Under the pieces are notes generated by a model. That model did not search any database. It was not told the DNA's origin and saw only the letters and a list, made by a program, of their open reading frames with translations. A DNA stretch of 64,000 nucleotides. It comes from an uncultured Magnetospirillum sp. (lineage in GTDB: Bacteria; Pseudomonadota; Alphaproteobacteria; Rhodospirillales; Magnetospirillaceae). Position numbers and translations under genes: made by a program. Where the stretch lies: assembly GCF_903853455.1 (NCBI RefSeq), contig NZ_CAINTR010000201.1, forward strand, positions 1 to 64,000, in the 5' to 3' direction. Shown here one piece after another: positions 1 to 8,671 of this stretch (positions are counted from its first letter, which is position 1; every line of letters starts with the position of its first letter).

Positions 1-44
1 AGGGGTAGACGAAACTACTATCTAGAGGAGTTTCGTCTACCCCT
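1..44. repeat. Perfect 16-bp inverted repeat at the window edge
   Basis: AGGGGTAGACGAAACT at 1-16 is followed after 12 bases by its exact reverse complement at 29-44. No U-tract follows on either strand. It lies outside any recognisable gene, left of a truncated relaxase, and may be a mobile-element terminus, a protein-binding palindrome or a terminator. I cannot assign it to a known insertion sequence, and the sequence from 45 to about 138 shows no gene I recognise. Confidence 0.6.
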
Positions 45-138
45 GACCACATCCAAAAAATACCAGGTCGATCCGGGTCATGGCTGGACCCATGGGACTG
101 GTCAGCAGCAAGATTCCCGGAATCTTTGATTTGGATGA

Positions 139-666
139 ATCCGTTGCGCCGTCGATTTCGCGATCCATGCGCCGGACCCTGCCGGCGATCAGCGTAACCA
201 CCATGCTCACCTCGCTTGGACCGAACGCGAGGTCCGGGGCGACGGCATGGGGGCGAAGGTCCGGGCATTCGGCGGCAAGGATCGCGCCGAAGAATTGCGC
301 CGTATCCGGCGGGCGTGGGAGGTGTGCTGCAATCGGGCGCTGGCCCGCGCCGGCCTTGCGCAGCGGATCGACGCGCGAACCCTCGCCGCCCAGAGCGTCC
401 CTCGGTCGGCGGGCCGGCATGTCGGCGCTGCCGGAACCGCCATGGCGCGGAGGGACACCGCCACCGGCAGACTCTGGCGGACGCTGGCTGCCAACGGGCG
501 CCAGGTCCTGACGACGGTCGCGCGAGCGCTGGCCGTGTTGGGTGACGTTTCCGCCGACGCTCGGGTTAAGGCGGCCCCGCCCGAACCTACCTTGCCTGAC
601 CTTCTCGCGACCGTTGCGGCAATCCGGCGACTTCATCGGACGGCAGTGCGCCAGATGACCCGGTAG
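139..666 (+). pseudogene. 5'-truncated MobA/MobL-type relaxase remnant
   Basis: Reading the frame that ends at the TAG at 664-666, residues resembling the MobA/MobL relaxase family begin near 139 with VDFAIHAP, then NHHAHL (the family's metal-binding HxH region), then GDGMGAK, a RAWEVCCNRALARAG stretch and RIDARTL. These match the usual order of the second half of the nicking domain and what follows it. Two in-frame TGA stops at 127 and 136 precede it, and no upstream frame resembles the missing N-terminus with its catalytic residues. An ATG at 247 could start a 139-residue fragment, but this would not be a functional relaxase. The remnant implies the element was once mobilizable by conjugation. 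Family assignment comes from recalled motifs, not a search. Confidence 0.6.
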
Positions 667-988
667 CGATGATCGCCATGCACAGGGTTTGGTCCGTCGC
701 TGTCAGATAGTCGGCGGCGTCGCGCAGCAGACCGCCGGCCAGACGAGCCCGTTTGTCCTTTGCACAGGTCGGGTCCCGCACCTCATTCATGGCGATGGCG
801 GCGGCGAACGGCAGACATGCGGCGGACACCTCCGTCCGCGACAACTGCCGCCCGGCATTCCATGCCGCGTGGACATTCTCACGCCAGCGGAGCAGCGCGA
901 TTGCCGAGCCCTTGCTGCGGCGGCTGGCGGACAGCACCTTGTCCCACAAAGAGAAGGCACGCCACGGGTTCTTTCTGATTGGGGTCAT
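587..988 (-). CDS. Hypothetical protein of the integrated element (133 aa)
   Basis: I do not recognise a family. The start ATG is preceded by a good Shine-Dalgarno sequence (AAGGAG about 8-10 bases upstream), which argues for a real gene. The product is soluble, alanine- and arginine-rich, with a basic N-terminus (MTPIRKNPWRAFSLWDKVL) and no signal peptide or membrane segment. Its last 80 bases overlap the 3' end of the relaxase remnant on the other strand, suggesting that either the relaxase tail or this C-terminus is not original. It probably belongs to the accessory cargo of the tRNA-Gln element. Confidence 0.5.
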   Translation of the reverse strand: MTPIRKNPWRAFSLWDKVLSASRRSKGSAIALLRWRENVHAAWNAGRQLSRTEVSAACLPFAAAIAMNEVRDPTCAKDKRARLAGGLLRDAADYLTATDQTLCMAIIATGSSGALPSDEVAGLPQRSREGQAR

Positions 989-1031
989 CGTCAGGTTCTC
1001 CTTGGATGTTCGGGGAGGGGGGCTGCTAAAC

Positions 1032-1061
1032 CGCTAACCCTGCTACGGCACAGGGTTAGCG
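1032..1061. other. Perfect 11-bp hairpin downstream of the DUF3987 gene
   Basis: CGCTAACCCTG and CAGGGTTAGCG flank an 8-base loop, just past the stop of the DUF3987 gene on its strand. There is no U-run, so an intrinsic terminator is doubtful. The words GCTAA and TTAGC recur here and upstream of the same gene (TAGCAG copies at 2232-2254), so this may belong to a set of element-specific binding sites. Confidence 0.45.
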
Positions 1062-1072
1062 ATATTCGCGGA

Positions 1073-2098
1073 TTAGCAGGGGGGCAGGTTGGGAAGGTTG
1101 AGGCGCCAGACGTCGCGGCGCGCCACGCCATCGACCTTGGTTCCGCCAGGCAGGCGGATGACCCAGTCATGGGCTTCCAGCACGGTCATGGCCTTGATGG
1201 CCGTCGCCTTGGTCCTGATCGCGTTCGGCCCGAACTGATAGACATCGGCCAGATGAACCAGCGCCTTGCCCCTGTTGATGAGCCAATCGCGAGTCATCTC
1301 CGCCAGTGCGACGTCATGGTCCAAGGGCGCGAACGCCGTCAGGCGCAGCGCCTCGTCCAGATAGTAGCGAACGAGGGAGACGGCGCGGTCAAAGGCATCA
1401 ACACCGATGGCGTAGGCGGTCGGGTCGGTGATGAAGGTCTGAACGGCGGCGAGACGCGCCGCATGCTCGGGAGCCTTGTTCGCCAATCCAGAGATGGCGG
1501 CAAAGCGTTGCCCCTGCGCAACCTCGCTTTCAATGTCGGTGTAGAATGCCTTGAACGCCTTGGCAGCGTCTTGGTCAAGCCGAACGGGCCGAGGGTCGAG
1601 GACATTGCGCTCACCCTTTTCCAGCGGCATCGGTTCGGCCAGCAAAGCCTCCAGAAGGCTGGAATACTCGCGCAGGATGGCATGGTCATCAACGGCGGAT
1701 TTGCGCTCGCCCGTGGCACCGACGGAGAGGAAGAACACCGAAACCGGCTTCTGGCTTCCCGTGGGCATGACCACGTCGATTTGTTGTTGGGCCGTGTAGG
1801 CACACGCGGCAAGCACCGATTGGGCGCAGATGGCGGCGGGGGCTTGGACCAATTCCTCGATGGCGCTGGCGGCCTGTTCGATGATGGGGCCGAGGGCGTC
1901 GAGCGGATAGGGTTGGGCAGGAGCGACGGGACGGGAGAGCGGTTGCGGCGGGCGTTGGAGATTGAACGGGTCGGCGGCTTGTTGTTGGGTGGTCGTGCCC
2001 CCGACGATTTGGAGGGCCGGTTGTTGGGGTTGTTGGTCGGCGGGTTGTTGCGGTTGGTCGGTCGGTTGTTGGGCTTGGACGGTGGCTTGTTGCGGCAT
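1073..2098 (-). CDS. DUF3987-family protein, apparently internally deleted
   Basis: This resembles DUF3987 proteins, element- and plasmid-borne putative ATPase/primase-like proteins. Seen: a Q/P-rich N-terminus (about residues 5-40), PYPLDALGPI typical of the family start, a P-loop-like stretch VGATGERKSAVD, and a C-terminal part including the characteristic GLANKAPEHAARLAA followed by a winged-helix-like tail ending RRDVWRLNLP. Between the P-loop and LLEALLAEPMPL the usual central block is missing: only about 15 residues separate segments that are normally roughly 150-200 apart, yet the frame stays open. The start chosen (ATG 2098-2096) has AGGGGAAG just upstream; a start further out lacks this. 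The protein is 341 residues against about 450-550 expected. It may be an expressed but inactive deletion derivative. Confidence 0.6.
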   Translation of the reverse strand: MPQQATVQAQQPTDQPQQPADQQPQQPALQIVGGTTTQQQAADPFNLQRPPQPLSRPVAPAQPYPLDALGPIIEQAASAIEELVQAPAAICAQSVLAACAYTAQQQIDVVMPTGSQKPVSVFFLSVGATGERKSAVDDHAILREYSSLLEALLAEPMPLEKGERNVLDPRPVRLDQDAAKAFKAFYTDIESEVAQGQRFAAISGLANKAPEHAARLAAVQTFITDPTAYAIGVDAFDRAVSLVRYYLDEALRLTAFAPLDHDVALAEMTRDWLINRGKALVHLADVYQFGPNAIRTKATAIKAMTVLEAHDWVIRLPGGTKVDGVARRDVWRLNLPNLPPC

Positions 2099-2231
2099 GG
2101 AACTTCCCCTGTCTGGAACGCCGACCCAGGTGGCCGGCAAACAGGACATAGGGCCGTCCGTGCAGGACGAAGCCGCAGCCCGCTCCGAAAGTTCACTTTT
2201 TGTTCAGAAGCCGGGGCTGAGGGACACCGCC

Positions 2232-2254
2232 TAGCAGAATTAGCAGTTTAGCAG
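2232..2254. repeat. Three short direct repeats (TAGCAG) upstream of the DUF3987 gene
   Basis: TAGCAG occurs at 2232, 2241 and 2249, spaced 9 and 8 bases apart, about 135 bases upstream of the DUF3987 start. Another copy lies at 1074-1079 at the gene's 3' end. The near-helical spacing resembles an iteron or operator cluster. The function is inferred from the spacing alone. Confidence 0.4.
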
Positions 2255-2301
2255 GCCCCCACGGTGAGGGCGGGACCATCCTCTGCCCCAGCGGCGGGCG
2301 G

Positions 2302-2320
2302 CGGCAGACAATGTCTGCCG
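2302..2320. other. Perfect palindrome next to the integrase stop
   Basis: CGGCAGACA and TGTCTGCCG flank a single central A, immediately downstream of the integrase stop on the minus strand. There is no U-run, so it could be a weak terminator or an operator-like palindrome. Confidence 0.4.
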
Positions 2321-2326
2321 TGGTGG

Positions 2327-4000
2327 CTACGGCTTCCAGATAAGCCCCAAATCGAGACCATAGGCCGCGTAGTCCAGCGCCTCGATCTGACGGTGAAGCG
2401 GGCCGATGTCGTAATCCGTGTATCCGTCCGTCTGCGCCGCACGGTCGAAGATCGGCAGTTCCTCATCGTGGCCCGCCATTGCCGCCACGGTCAGGGCGTC
2501 CACATTGGCCCTCGTTCGCATGCAGGTGATGAAGGTGCGGCGCAGGCTGTGGAAATCCATCAGCGGTTCATAAAGCCCACAATGCCGCCGGTAATCGGTG
2601 AAGTGGGTGCTGTAAGTGTCTCCGAACTTCTTCATCCGGCCCGTCGGCTTCAACTCCGGCCATATGCGGTTCCCCGCCTTCGTCGGATCGAACAAGGTGA
2701 GGAAGCCGAACCGGACCAGCGCCGAATGAACCGGAACATTTCGGATGCTGTTGCTGGTCTTGACCCGCCGGATACCCTCGTCATGGATCCGGATGAACGG
2801 AAGCCCATTCCGGTCGATGCCAAGGTCCTCATGGTGCAGTTGGGCCAACTCTTCCAACCTGGCCCCGGTCCAGAGCGCCGCGACCGGCAGCCACCAGTAG
2901 GCATCTCGATAGATGTTCCCGCCGGGTTTGTGCCGTTTGGTGAAATCGGTCGGTTTGCTCGCCGTCCCCTGCCAGATGGGCGTTTCGTGCAGACCGTTCA
3001 GTTTCTCCATGGGCCAAGACTTACGCTTCTTGGGCGACGGAACGAAATCGCTCAGGTCGATGTCGTCGAACATCTCGTTCATCGCCTCGGCGGTCGTGAA
3101 GTTGATGTGCCTGCGGGCCGTGTTGAAGAAGCTCTTCACATGCTGGACATGCTTTTCGATGGTCGTCGCGTTCATCGTCGGCTTGCCGAGAGATTTTGCC
3201 AGCAGCCGTTCGACGCTCGCCGTCCTGTCCTCCGGGGACTTGCCCGTAGAATTGCTCAGCCGTTCAATGGTGCGCACATAATCGATGACGTCGGTGCGCG
3301 TGTGGTCGGCCAGACGCTTGTCTCCGGTGATCCGGGCGAACAGGGTGATGAAGTTCATCACATGGCGATGGCTGTCATCGGCCAGCCGCCGTTCCTTCGC
3401 GTAGGATCCGTTGAGGAACTCCGACACCTTGGGCGTGGTGGCGCTTCTGATGGGAAGTCCGAGCCTACTGCTCAACGCCGCAATGGCCGCTTCGGCCTTC
3501 CCAATGACTTCCGAGTTGCGCAATTCGTCGTGCCTTTGCCGCAGATCCTGCGAGGCGTCCCGCAGCCCGATGGCCTCGCCCAATCTTTCGGGTGCTACGG
3601 TCTCGGCCAGTTTTCCCAGAAGGACCCCGCATTGCTCGACCGCCGCGCGTGACACCGCCTCGGCGGTCGTCCGCTTCCCCTGTTCCTGGTGGAGCGCGTC
3701 GTCGGTGGTCTCCAATAGGGCGACAAGATCGACGATGGCCTTATCCTTGTCGTTGACACTCAGGGCCAGGAGTTCTGCGACCCACTCGTCCTTCGATCCC
3801 GTCATGCCCCTCAATCCCTCGAAGATGTCCGCTATCCGGCCATACAGTCGGATGGCCCGCCGCTTGGCTTCCTTCGGACAGGCCGTCGCAAGGGTGCGGT
3901 GGATCTCGCCCCGTCCAACCACAGGAACCAAATCAGAGGGAACGCGGCAACGCAAGCGGTAGATACCGCCGCGCCGGGTGATGTGCTGGGCAACCGGCAT
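2327..4000 (-). CDS. int: Tyrosine recombinase (phage/ICE-type integrase)
   Basis: This is a site-specific recombinase expected to integrate and excise the element at tRNA-Gln. The N-terminal 60 residues (HITRRGGIYRLRCRVPSDL) look like the DUF6538-type arm-binding region. The catalytic core is in the C-terminal half: the first Arg in WTGARLEELAQLHHEDL, the HxLR box in FHSLRRTF, a later His in AAMAGHDEE, and a candidate nucleophile Tyr in DGYTDYD. The protein is 557 residues from the chosen ATG (MPVAQHITRRGG); an upstream in-frame start would add 13 unrelated-looking residues. The gene begins about 100 bases from the tRNA 3' end, the classic layout of tRNA-targeting integrases. All catalytic positions seem present, so it may still be active although the mobilization gene is broken. 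Confidence 0.88.
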   Translation of the reverse strand: MPVAQHITRRGGIYRLRCRVPSDLVPVVGRGEIHRTLATACPKEAKRRAIRLYGRIADIFEGLRGMTGSKDEWVAELLALSVNDKDKAIVDLVALLETTDDALHQEQGKRTTAEAVSRAAVEQCGVLLGKLAETVAPERLGEAIGLRDASQDLRQRHDELRNSEVIGKAEAAIAALSSRLGLPIRSATTPKVSEFLNGSYAKERRLADDSHRHVMNFITLFARITGDKRLADHTRTDVIDYVRTIERLSNSTGKSPEDRTASVERLLAKSLGKPTMNATTIEKHVQHVKSFFNTARRHINFTTAEAMNEMFDDIDLSDFVPSPKKRKSWPMEKLNGLHETPIWQGTASKPTDFTKRHKPGGNIYRDAYWWLPVAALWTGARLEELAQLHHEDLGIDRNGLPFIRIHDEGIRRVKTSNSIRNVPVHSALVRFGFLTLFDPTKAGNRIWPELKPTGRMKKFGDTYSTHFTDYRRHCGLYEPLMDFHSLRRTFITCMRTRANVDALTVAAMAGHDEELPIFDRAAQTDGYTDYDIGPLHRQIEALDYAAYGLDLGLIWKP

Positions 4001-4101
4001 GGAATGCCTCCGTGGCAGGTCCACGGGACTGGTCCACACGAGTGGTCCACACGCCCGGATCAGGGGCGGCGAAAGGCGCGGATTTCCTTATGTTGAGAAA
4101 T

Positions 4102-4130
4102 TGGCTGGGGCGCCTGGATTCGAACCAGGG
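4102..4130. other. Putative attachment-site core in the tRNA-Gln 3' end
   Basis: The 3' part of tRNA-Gln (T arm to CCA) lies next to the integrase gene, and the tRNA is intact, as expected when an element supplies the replacement 3' end. I found no second copy of this segment between 1 and 4100, so the other end is outside the window or has been lost. Confidence 0.35.
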
Positions 4131-4176
4131 AATGGCGGTACCAAAAACCGCTGCCTTACCACTTGGCTACGCCCCA
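4102..4176 (-). tRNA. tRNA-Gln (anticodon TTG)
   Basis: The minus strand folds as a complete 75-nt cloverleaf: acceptor stem TGGGGCG/CGCCCCA, D arm, anticodon stem GCGGT/ACCGC with loop TTTTGGT (anticodon TTG, reading CAA), T arm CCTGG-TTCGAAT-CCAGG, discriminator G and an encoded CCA end. It lies 53 bases downstream of ispE on the same strand, so it may be co-transcribed with it. Its 3' end faces the integrase and is probably the integration target. Confidence 0.97.
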
Positions 4177-4229
4177 CCATTGCGGGTCGGCACCATAATC
4201 CGAACCGCGACGGGTTTCAACGCCGGCTA

Positions 4230-5087
4230 TCAGTGTCCCAGCAACTCGGCCGGCGCCACCCACCAGCCCGGCCGGGCGGATTGGAGGCGGGCGGCGGCTT
4301 CGGTGGCGGTGGCTTCGGTGGCGAACAGGCCGAAGCAGGTGGCGCCCGAGCCCGACATGCGCGACAGCAGGCAGCCGTCCGATCCCGCCAGCGCCGCCAG
4401 CATTTCGCCCACCACCGGTTCGATGCTCACCGCCGCCGGGGTCAGGTCGTTGCGCCGCGCCGCCAGCGCCGCCGCCAGCGCCGGGGCGTCGGCGGGGCTT
4501 TCGGTCAAGGGATCGGCGGCGGAGAATGCTCCGGTCCGCGCCTTGAACACCGCCGGGGTATGCAGCGGCACCATGGGGTTGACCAGTACCAGCCAGGCCG
4601 GCGGCAGGGCCGGCGCCGGGCTCAACTGCTCGCCGATGCCGCACATGCGGGTGGGACGGCCGGCCAGGCAGACCGGGACGTCGGCGCCGATGGATAGCGC
4701 CAGGGCCTGCATGCGCTCGGGCGGCAGGCTGACCTGCCACAGTTGCGCCAGACCCTTGAGGGCGGCGGCGGCGTCGGCCGAACCGCCGCCGATGCCGGCC
4801 GCCACCGGCAGCCGTTTGGTGAGGCGGATGGCGGCACCCTTGGTGATTCCGGCGGCCTCGGCCAGCAACCGCGCCGCCTTCAGGACAATGTTTTCGCCTT
4901 CGGTGGGGATCAGGGCGGCGGTGGGACCGACGACGTCGAGGGAGAGGCCCTCGGCGGCCGAAATCTCCAGGCTGTCGCCCACTCCGGCGAAGGCCACCAG
5001 GGAGTCGAGCAGGTGGTAGCCGTCGGCGCGCTTGCCGACCACATGCAGGGACAGGTTGACCTTGGCAGGCGCGAAGACGGAGATCAT
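4230..5087 (-). CDS. ispE: 4-diphosphocytidyl-2-C-methyl-D-erythritol kinase
   Basis: This GHMP kinase phosphorylates CDP-methylerythritol in the MEP route to isoprenoids, in the cytoplasm. The N-terminus FAPAKVNLSLHVVGKRADGYH is the family signature, with the catalytic-region Lys and the ADGYHLLDS substrate segment. The ATP-binding glycine-rich loop is LPVAAGIGGGSADAAAAL near residue 95, and a C-terminal motif MSGSGATCFGLF closes the fold. The product is 285 residues, normal for the family. The start MISVFAPAK was chosen because family similarity begins there, and the ATG lies 5 bases after the stop of the upstream TPR gene, implying co-transcription. Confidence 0.96.
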   Translation of the reverse strand: MISVFAPAKVNLSLHVVGKRADGYHLLDSLVAFAGVGDSLEISAAEGLSLDVVGPTAALIPTEGENIVLKAARLLAEAAGITKGAAIRLTKRLPVAAGIGGGSADAAAALKGLAQLWQVSLPPERMQALALSIGADVPVCLAGRPTRMCGIGEQLSPAPALPPAWLVLVNPMVPLHTPAVFKARTGAFSAADPLTESPADAPALAAALAARRNDLTPAAVSIEPVVGEMLAALAGSDGCLLSRMSGSGATCFGLFATEATATEAAARLQSARPGWWVAPAELLGH

Positions 5088-5092
5088 GGGGC

Positions 5093-6805
5093 TCACCGCA
5101 GCGGCGTGGCGGGCAGTTGGCCGGACGAGATCTTGGCCTTGAGCGGCTCGATCTGCTCGGGTTCGGGGTCCAGCGTCAGAGCGCGCTGCCACTGATAGCG
5201 GGCCTCGTCGAAGCGGCCGACCTGCCACATGGCGTCGCCCAGATGCTCGTTGATGGTGGGGTCTTCCGCCTTCAGCTCGGCGGCGCGCTCCAGCTGCTTG
5301 ACCGCCGCTTGGAAGTCGCCCAGGCGATACAGCGCCCAGCCCAGGGAATCGACGATGGCGCCGTCATTGGGCCGCAGCTCGACGGCGCGCTCGATCATCT
5401 TGCGCGCCCGATCCAGGTTGAGGCCCAGGTCGACCCAGGTGTAGCCCAGGTAATTCAGCACGTCGGGCTGATCAGGCTTGAGCCGCAGCGCTTCGAGGAA
5501 GTCGGCCTCCGCCTTGGGCCACTGGTGTGAGCGTTCCAGCGCGATGCCGCGGGCGTAGTAAAGCGGCCAGCCGGGCACCTCGCCCATGTGTCCGGCGCGG
5601 GCGATGGCCTGGTCGTAGGCCTGCGCCGCCTCGGGGAAGCGCTTGTGGCGGCGCAGGACGTCGCCCAGGCTCATCAGGGCGTCGAGGCTGTCGGTCCGTT
5701 CGGCCGCCAGCGTCTTCAGGGCGGCGATGGCGCCATCGGTGTCGCCGGCCTCGTCCAGGTTGAGGGCCAGCCGCATGCGGGCGAAGCCGGCGCTCTGGTG
5801 GCGCTTGTCGATGGCGGCGTAAACGGCGTTGGCCTCGGTCAGCCGCCGCTGCTGCCCCAGGGTGTCGGCCACCAGCAACTGCGCCAGCGGGAAATCCGGC
5901 CGCAGGGCCAGGGCCAGCCGCGAGAACACCAGGGCCAGGTCGTGGGCGTTGCCCTGGCGCACCAGCGAGGCGGTGTCGAACATGGCTTCGGCCAGACCGG
6001 CGGCGGCGGAGTCCACCGCGCGGGGCAGGTTGGCGCCGGCGGCCAGCTGGATCCGGCCGTCCAGCAGCGAGCGGTCGCCGTGTTCGGCGTAATAGCGCAG
6101 GTAAAGCTCGCGGGCGGCGTCCATGCGGCCGGCCCGCTGGTAGAATGCTCCCACCGTCTCCACCGTGCGCACGCTGGTCTGGCTGGACAGCGCCGCCCGG
6201 TAATGCTTGTCGGCCAGGTCGGTCCGGTCGGCCAGGTCGGCGATCAGGCCGGCGTGGAATTCATAGATGGGGGCGAAGCCGACCGTGTCGGTGCGCGGCG
6301 CCAGGGCTTTCAGCGCGCCATCGGTGTCGTTCTGACCGACCCGCGCCCAGGCGGTCAGCAGCGGTCCGAGGAAGCCGTTGATGCCCTTGTGCGGCAGGAC
6401 GGCGAATTGCTTCTCGGCGGCGGCGAAATTGCCATCGCGGGCGTCGCGCACGCCCATCATCAGGGCGGGAAGCGGCGCGTCCTCGTCGATGGCCAGCAGG
6501 CGTTCGGCCATGGGGGCCGCCTCTTCCAGCCGCCCTTCCGCCAGCAGCAGGGTAAAGGCCCGCTGTTGCAGGTCGATATTGTCGCGATCACGCTTGGCGG
6601 CGGTGGCGTAATAATCGGCGGCGGCGCGGGTGTCGCCATGGGCCTGGGCGAAGCGTCCGGCCAGATAGGCGCCCAGCCCGGTCTCCTCGCCGGTGGAGGC
6701 CGAACCTTCCGACAGGTCGGGCTGGTTGCTGGATTGGGGCATGCATCCCCACAGGGCGGCGACCACCACCGCGACACATGACAGACGACCAACCGAATTG
6801 ACCAT
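5093..6805 (-). CDS. Tetratricopeptide-repeat lipoprotein
   Basis: The N-terminus MVNSVGRLSCVAVVVAALWGC is a lipoprotein signal with a LWGC lipobox, so the mature protein should begin at that Cys and be tethered in the envelope. The rest (about 545 residues) consists of degenerate then clear TPR repeats. The best are in the last third: KAEADFLEALRLKPDQPDVL, ARKMIERAVELRPNDGAIVD and AAVKQLERAAELKAEDPTIN. Such proteins scaffold other proteins; the partner cannot be told from sequence. The chosen start gives a proper signal peptide, whereas upstream codons would bury it. It leads the ispE gene with a 5-base gap, an arrangement I recall from other alphaproteobacteria. Confidence 0.88.
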   Translation of the reverse strand: MVNSVGRLSCVAVVVAALWGCMPQSSNQPDLSEGSASTGEETGLGAYLAGRFAQAHGDTRAAADYYATAAKRDRDNIDLQQRAFTLLLAEGRLEEAAPMAERLLAIDEDAPLPALMMGVRDARDGNFAAAEKQFAVLPHKGINGFLGPLLTAWARVGQNDTDGALKALAPRTDTVGFAPIYEFHAGLIADLADRTDLADKHYRAALSSQTSVRTVETVGAFYQRAGRMDAARELYLRYYAEHGDRSLLDGRIQLAAGANLPRAVDSAAAGLAEAMFDTASLVRQGNAHDLALVFSRLALALRPDFPLAQLLVADTLGQQRRLTEANAVYAAIDKRHQSAGFARMRLALNLDEAGDTDGAIAALKTLAAERTDSLDALMSLGDVLRRHKRFPEAAQAYDQAIARAGHMGEVPGWPLYYARGIALERSHQWPKAEADFLEALRLKPDQPDVLNYLGYTWVDLGLNLDRARKMIERAVELRPNDGAIVDSLGWALYRLGDFQAAVKQLERAAELKAEDPTINEHLGDAMWQVGRFDEARYQWQRALTLDPEPEQIEPLKAKISSGQLPATPLR

Positions 6806-6868
6806 ATGACTTTTCCGATTTCCGGGACACCCGAGGACCGGGCGTCCCCATATGATACCCTCGATTTC

Positions 6869-6896
6869 AAGGGTGCCCGAGAATGCGGGCACCCTT
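6869..6896 (-). terminator. Candidate terminator after the ETF-QO gene
   Basis: A perfect 10-bp stem (AAGGGTGCCC with GGGCACCCTT) encloses an 8-base loop about 16 bases past the ETF-QO stop. The following minus-strand bases are GAAATCGA, not a U-run, so efficiency is uncertain. Confidence 0.55.
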
Positions 6897-6911
6897 GGGG
6901 AACACGAAGCT

Positions 6912-8534
6912 TTACATGTTGGGATAGTTGGGTCCACCGCCACCCTCGGGAACTACCCAATTGATATTTTGGGTGGGATCCTTGATGTCGCAGGTCTTGC
7001 AGTGCAGGCAGTTCTGGGCGTTGATCTGCAGCCGGGGGTTGGAGCCGTCGTCGTTGCGGATGATCTCGTAGACCCCGGCCGGGCAGTAACGCTGCTCGGG
7101 AGCGTCGTAATGCTCGAGATTGATGGCGATGGGCACGGCGGCGTCGCGCAGCTTGAGATGCGCCGGCTGGTTCTCCTCGTGATTGGTCGAGGAGATGAAC
7201 ACCGAGGACAGCTTGTCGAAGCTGACCACTCCGTCGGGCTTCGGGTAGGCGATCTTGGGGCAGTCCGCCGCCTTCTTCAGCGCCAGATGGTCGGAATGGT
7301 GGTGCAGCGTCCACGGCATCTTGCCGCGGAACAGATAGGTCTCCAGCGCCGCGTAGGCGATGCCGCCCCACAAGCCCCAATGGAAGCTGGGGCGGATGTT
7401 GCGGACCTCGTGCAGTTCCGACCACACCCAGCTCTTCTTCAGGCGTTCGGGGTAGGCGACCACCTCGTTGGAGCCGCCGTCATGGCCTAGCGCTTCTGCG
7501 ACGGCTTCGGCGGCGATCATGGCCGACTTCATGGCGGTGTGGGTGCCCTTGATCTTGGGCACGTTGAGGAAGCCGGCGGTGTCGCCCACCAACACGCCGC
7601 CGGGGAAGCTGAGCTTCGGGATCGACTGCAAGCCGCCTTCCGACAGGGCGCGGGCACCATAGCTGATGCGCCGGCCACCCTCGAACAGCGGACGGATGGC
7701 GGGATGGGTCTTGAAGCGTTGGAACTCGTCGAACGGCGACAGATGCGGGTTGGCGTAGTCGAGGCCGACCACGAAGCCCACCGCCACCTGGTTGTTTTCC
7801 AGGTGATAGAGGAACGAGCCGCCATAGGTCTGGGTGTCCAGCGGCCAGCCGACGGTGTGCAGGATGGTGCCGGGCTTGTGCTTGGCCGGATCGACCTCCC
7901 ACAGCTCCTTGATGCCGATGCCGTAGGTCTGGTCCTCGCAGTCGCGGCGCAGGTCGAACTTGTCGAACAGGGCCTTGGTCAGCGAGCCCCGGCAGCCCTC
8001 GGCGAAGATGGTCTGACGCGCCCACAGCTCGACGCCCGGCGTGTGGTTGGCGGTGGGCTGGCCGTCCTTGCCTAGCCCCATGTCGCCGGTGGCGACGCCC
8101 TTGACCGAGCCGTCGTCGTTGTACAGCACCTCGGCGGCGGCGAAGCCGGCGAAGATCTCGACGCCCAGCGCCTCGGCCTGCTGGCCCAGCCAGCGGGTGA
8201 AGTTGCCCAAGGACACGATGTAGTTGCCGTGATTGTTCATCTGCGGCGGGGTCATCAAGGTGATGGCCTTGGACTTGGTCAGGAACATGAAGCGGTCGTC
8301 GCTGGCCGGAGTCAGCAGCGGCGCGCCCTGTTCCTTCCAGTCGGGCAGCAGCTCCGACAGGGACCGGGTCTCGATCACCGCGCCCGACAGGATATGGGCG
8401 CCCACCTCCGAGCCCTTCTCCAGCACGCAGACACTCAGCTCGGCATTGAGCTGCTTGAGACGGATCGCCGCCGACAGTCCCGAAGGACCGCCGCCCACGA
8501 TCACGACGTCGAATTCCATGCTCTCACGTTCCAT
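6912..8534 (-). CDS. Electron transfer flavoprotein-ubiquinone oxidoreductase
   Basis: ETF-QO passes electrons from reduced ETF (fatty-acid and amino-acid oxidation) to ubiquinone at the inner membrane. Seen: the FAD-binding [18 protein letters not shown] near the N-terminus; [20 protein letters not shown], the second FAD/quinone-region motif; and a C-terminal 4Fe-4S module with CPAGVYE and [18 protein letters not shown], giving four Cys. The length (540) is normal. The start could be MERESMEFD (used here; AAGGGGAG about 11 bases upstream) or MEFDVV five residues later. It is monocistronic on this strand and divergent from the glycosylase gene. Confidence 0.96.
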   Translation of the reverse strand: MERESMEFDVVIVGGGPSGLSAAIRLKQLNAELSVCVLEKGSEVGAHILSGAVIETRSLSELLPDWKEQGAPLLTPASDDRFMFLTKSKAITLMTPPQMNNHGNYIVSLGNFTRWLGQQAEALGVEIFAGFAAAEVLYNDDGSVKGVATGDMGLGKDGQPTANHTPGVELWARQTIFAEGCRGSLTKALFDKFDLRRDCEDQTYGIGIKELWEVDPAKHKPGTILHTVGWPLDTQTYGGSFLYHLENNQVAVGFVVGLDYANPHLSPFDEFQRFKTHPAIRPLFEGGRRISYGARALSEGGLQSIPKLSFPGGVLVGDTAGFLNVPKIKGTHTAMKSAMIAAEAVAEALGHDGGSNEVVAYPERLKKSWVWSELHEVRNIRPSFHWGLWGGIAYAALETYLFRGKMPWTLHHHSDHLALKKAADCPKIAYPKPDGVVSFDKLSSVFISSTNHEENQPAHLKLRDAAVPIAINLEHYDAPEQRYCPAGVYEIIRNDDGSNPRLQINAQNCLHCKTCDIKDPTQNINWVVPEGGGGPNYPNM

Positions 8535-8671
8535 AACGCTCACGACTCCCCTTGCACCGCAGTCTCCACGCCCGCGCCGCCGACAGACCAATTGCCTCTA
8601 TAGCACACCCTCAGGGACAGTTTCGACAAGCGGTTATCGCCTGGGGAGGGATGCCGTGTTAGTCTTCGGCC

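Noticed and set aside
37-636. A 199-codon minus-strand frame opposite the relaxase remnant
   Set aside because: It has no ribosome-binding site or recognisable motif; the opposite strand carries the NHHAHL and RIDARTL relaxase segments.
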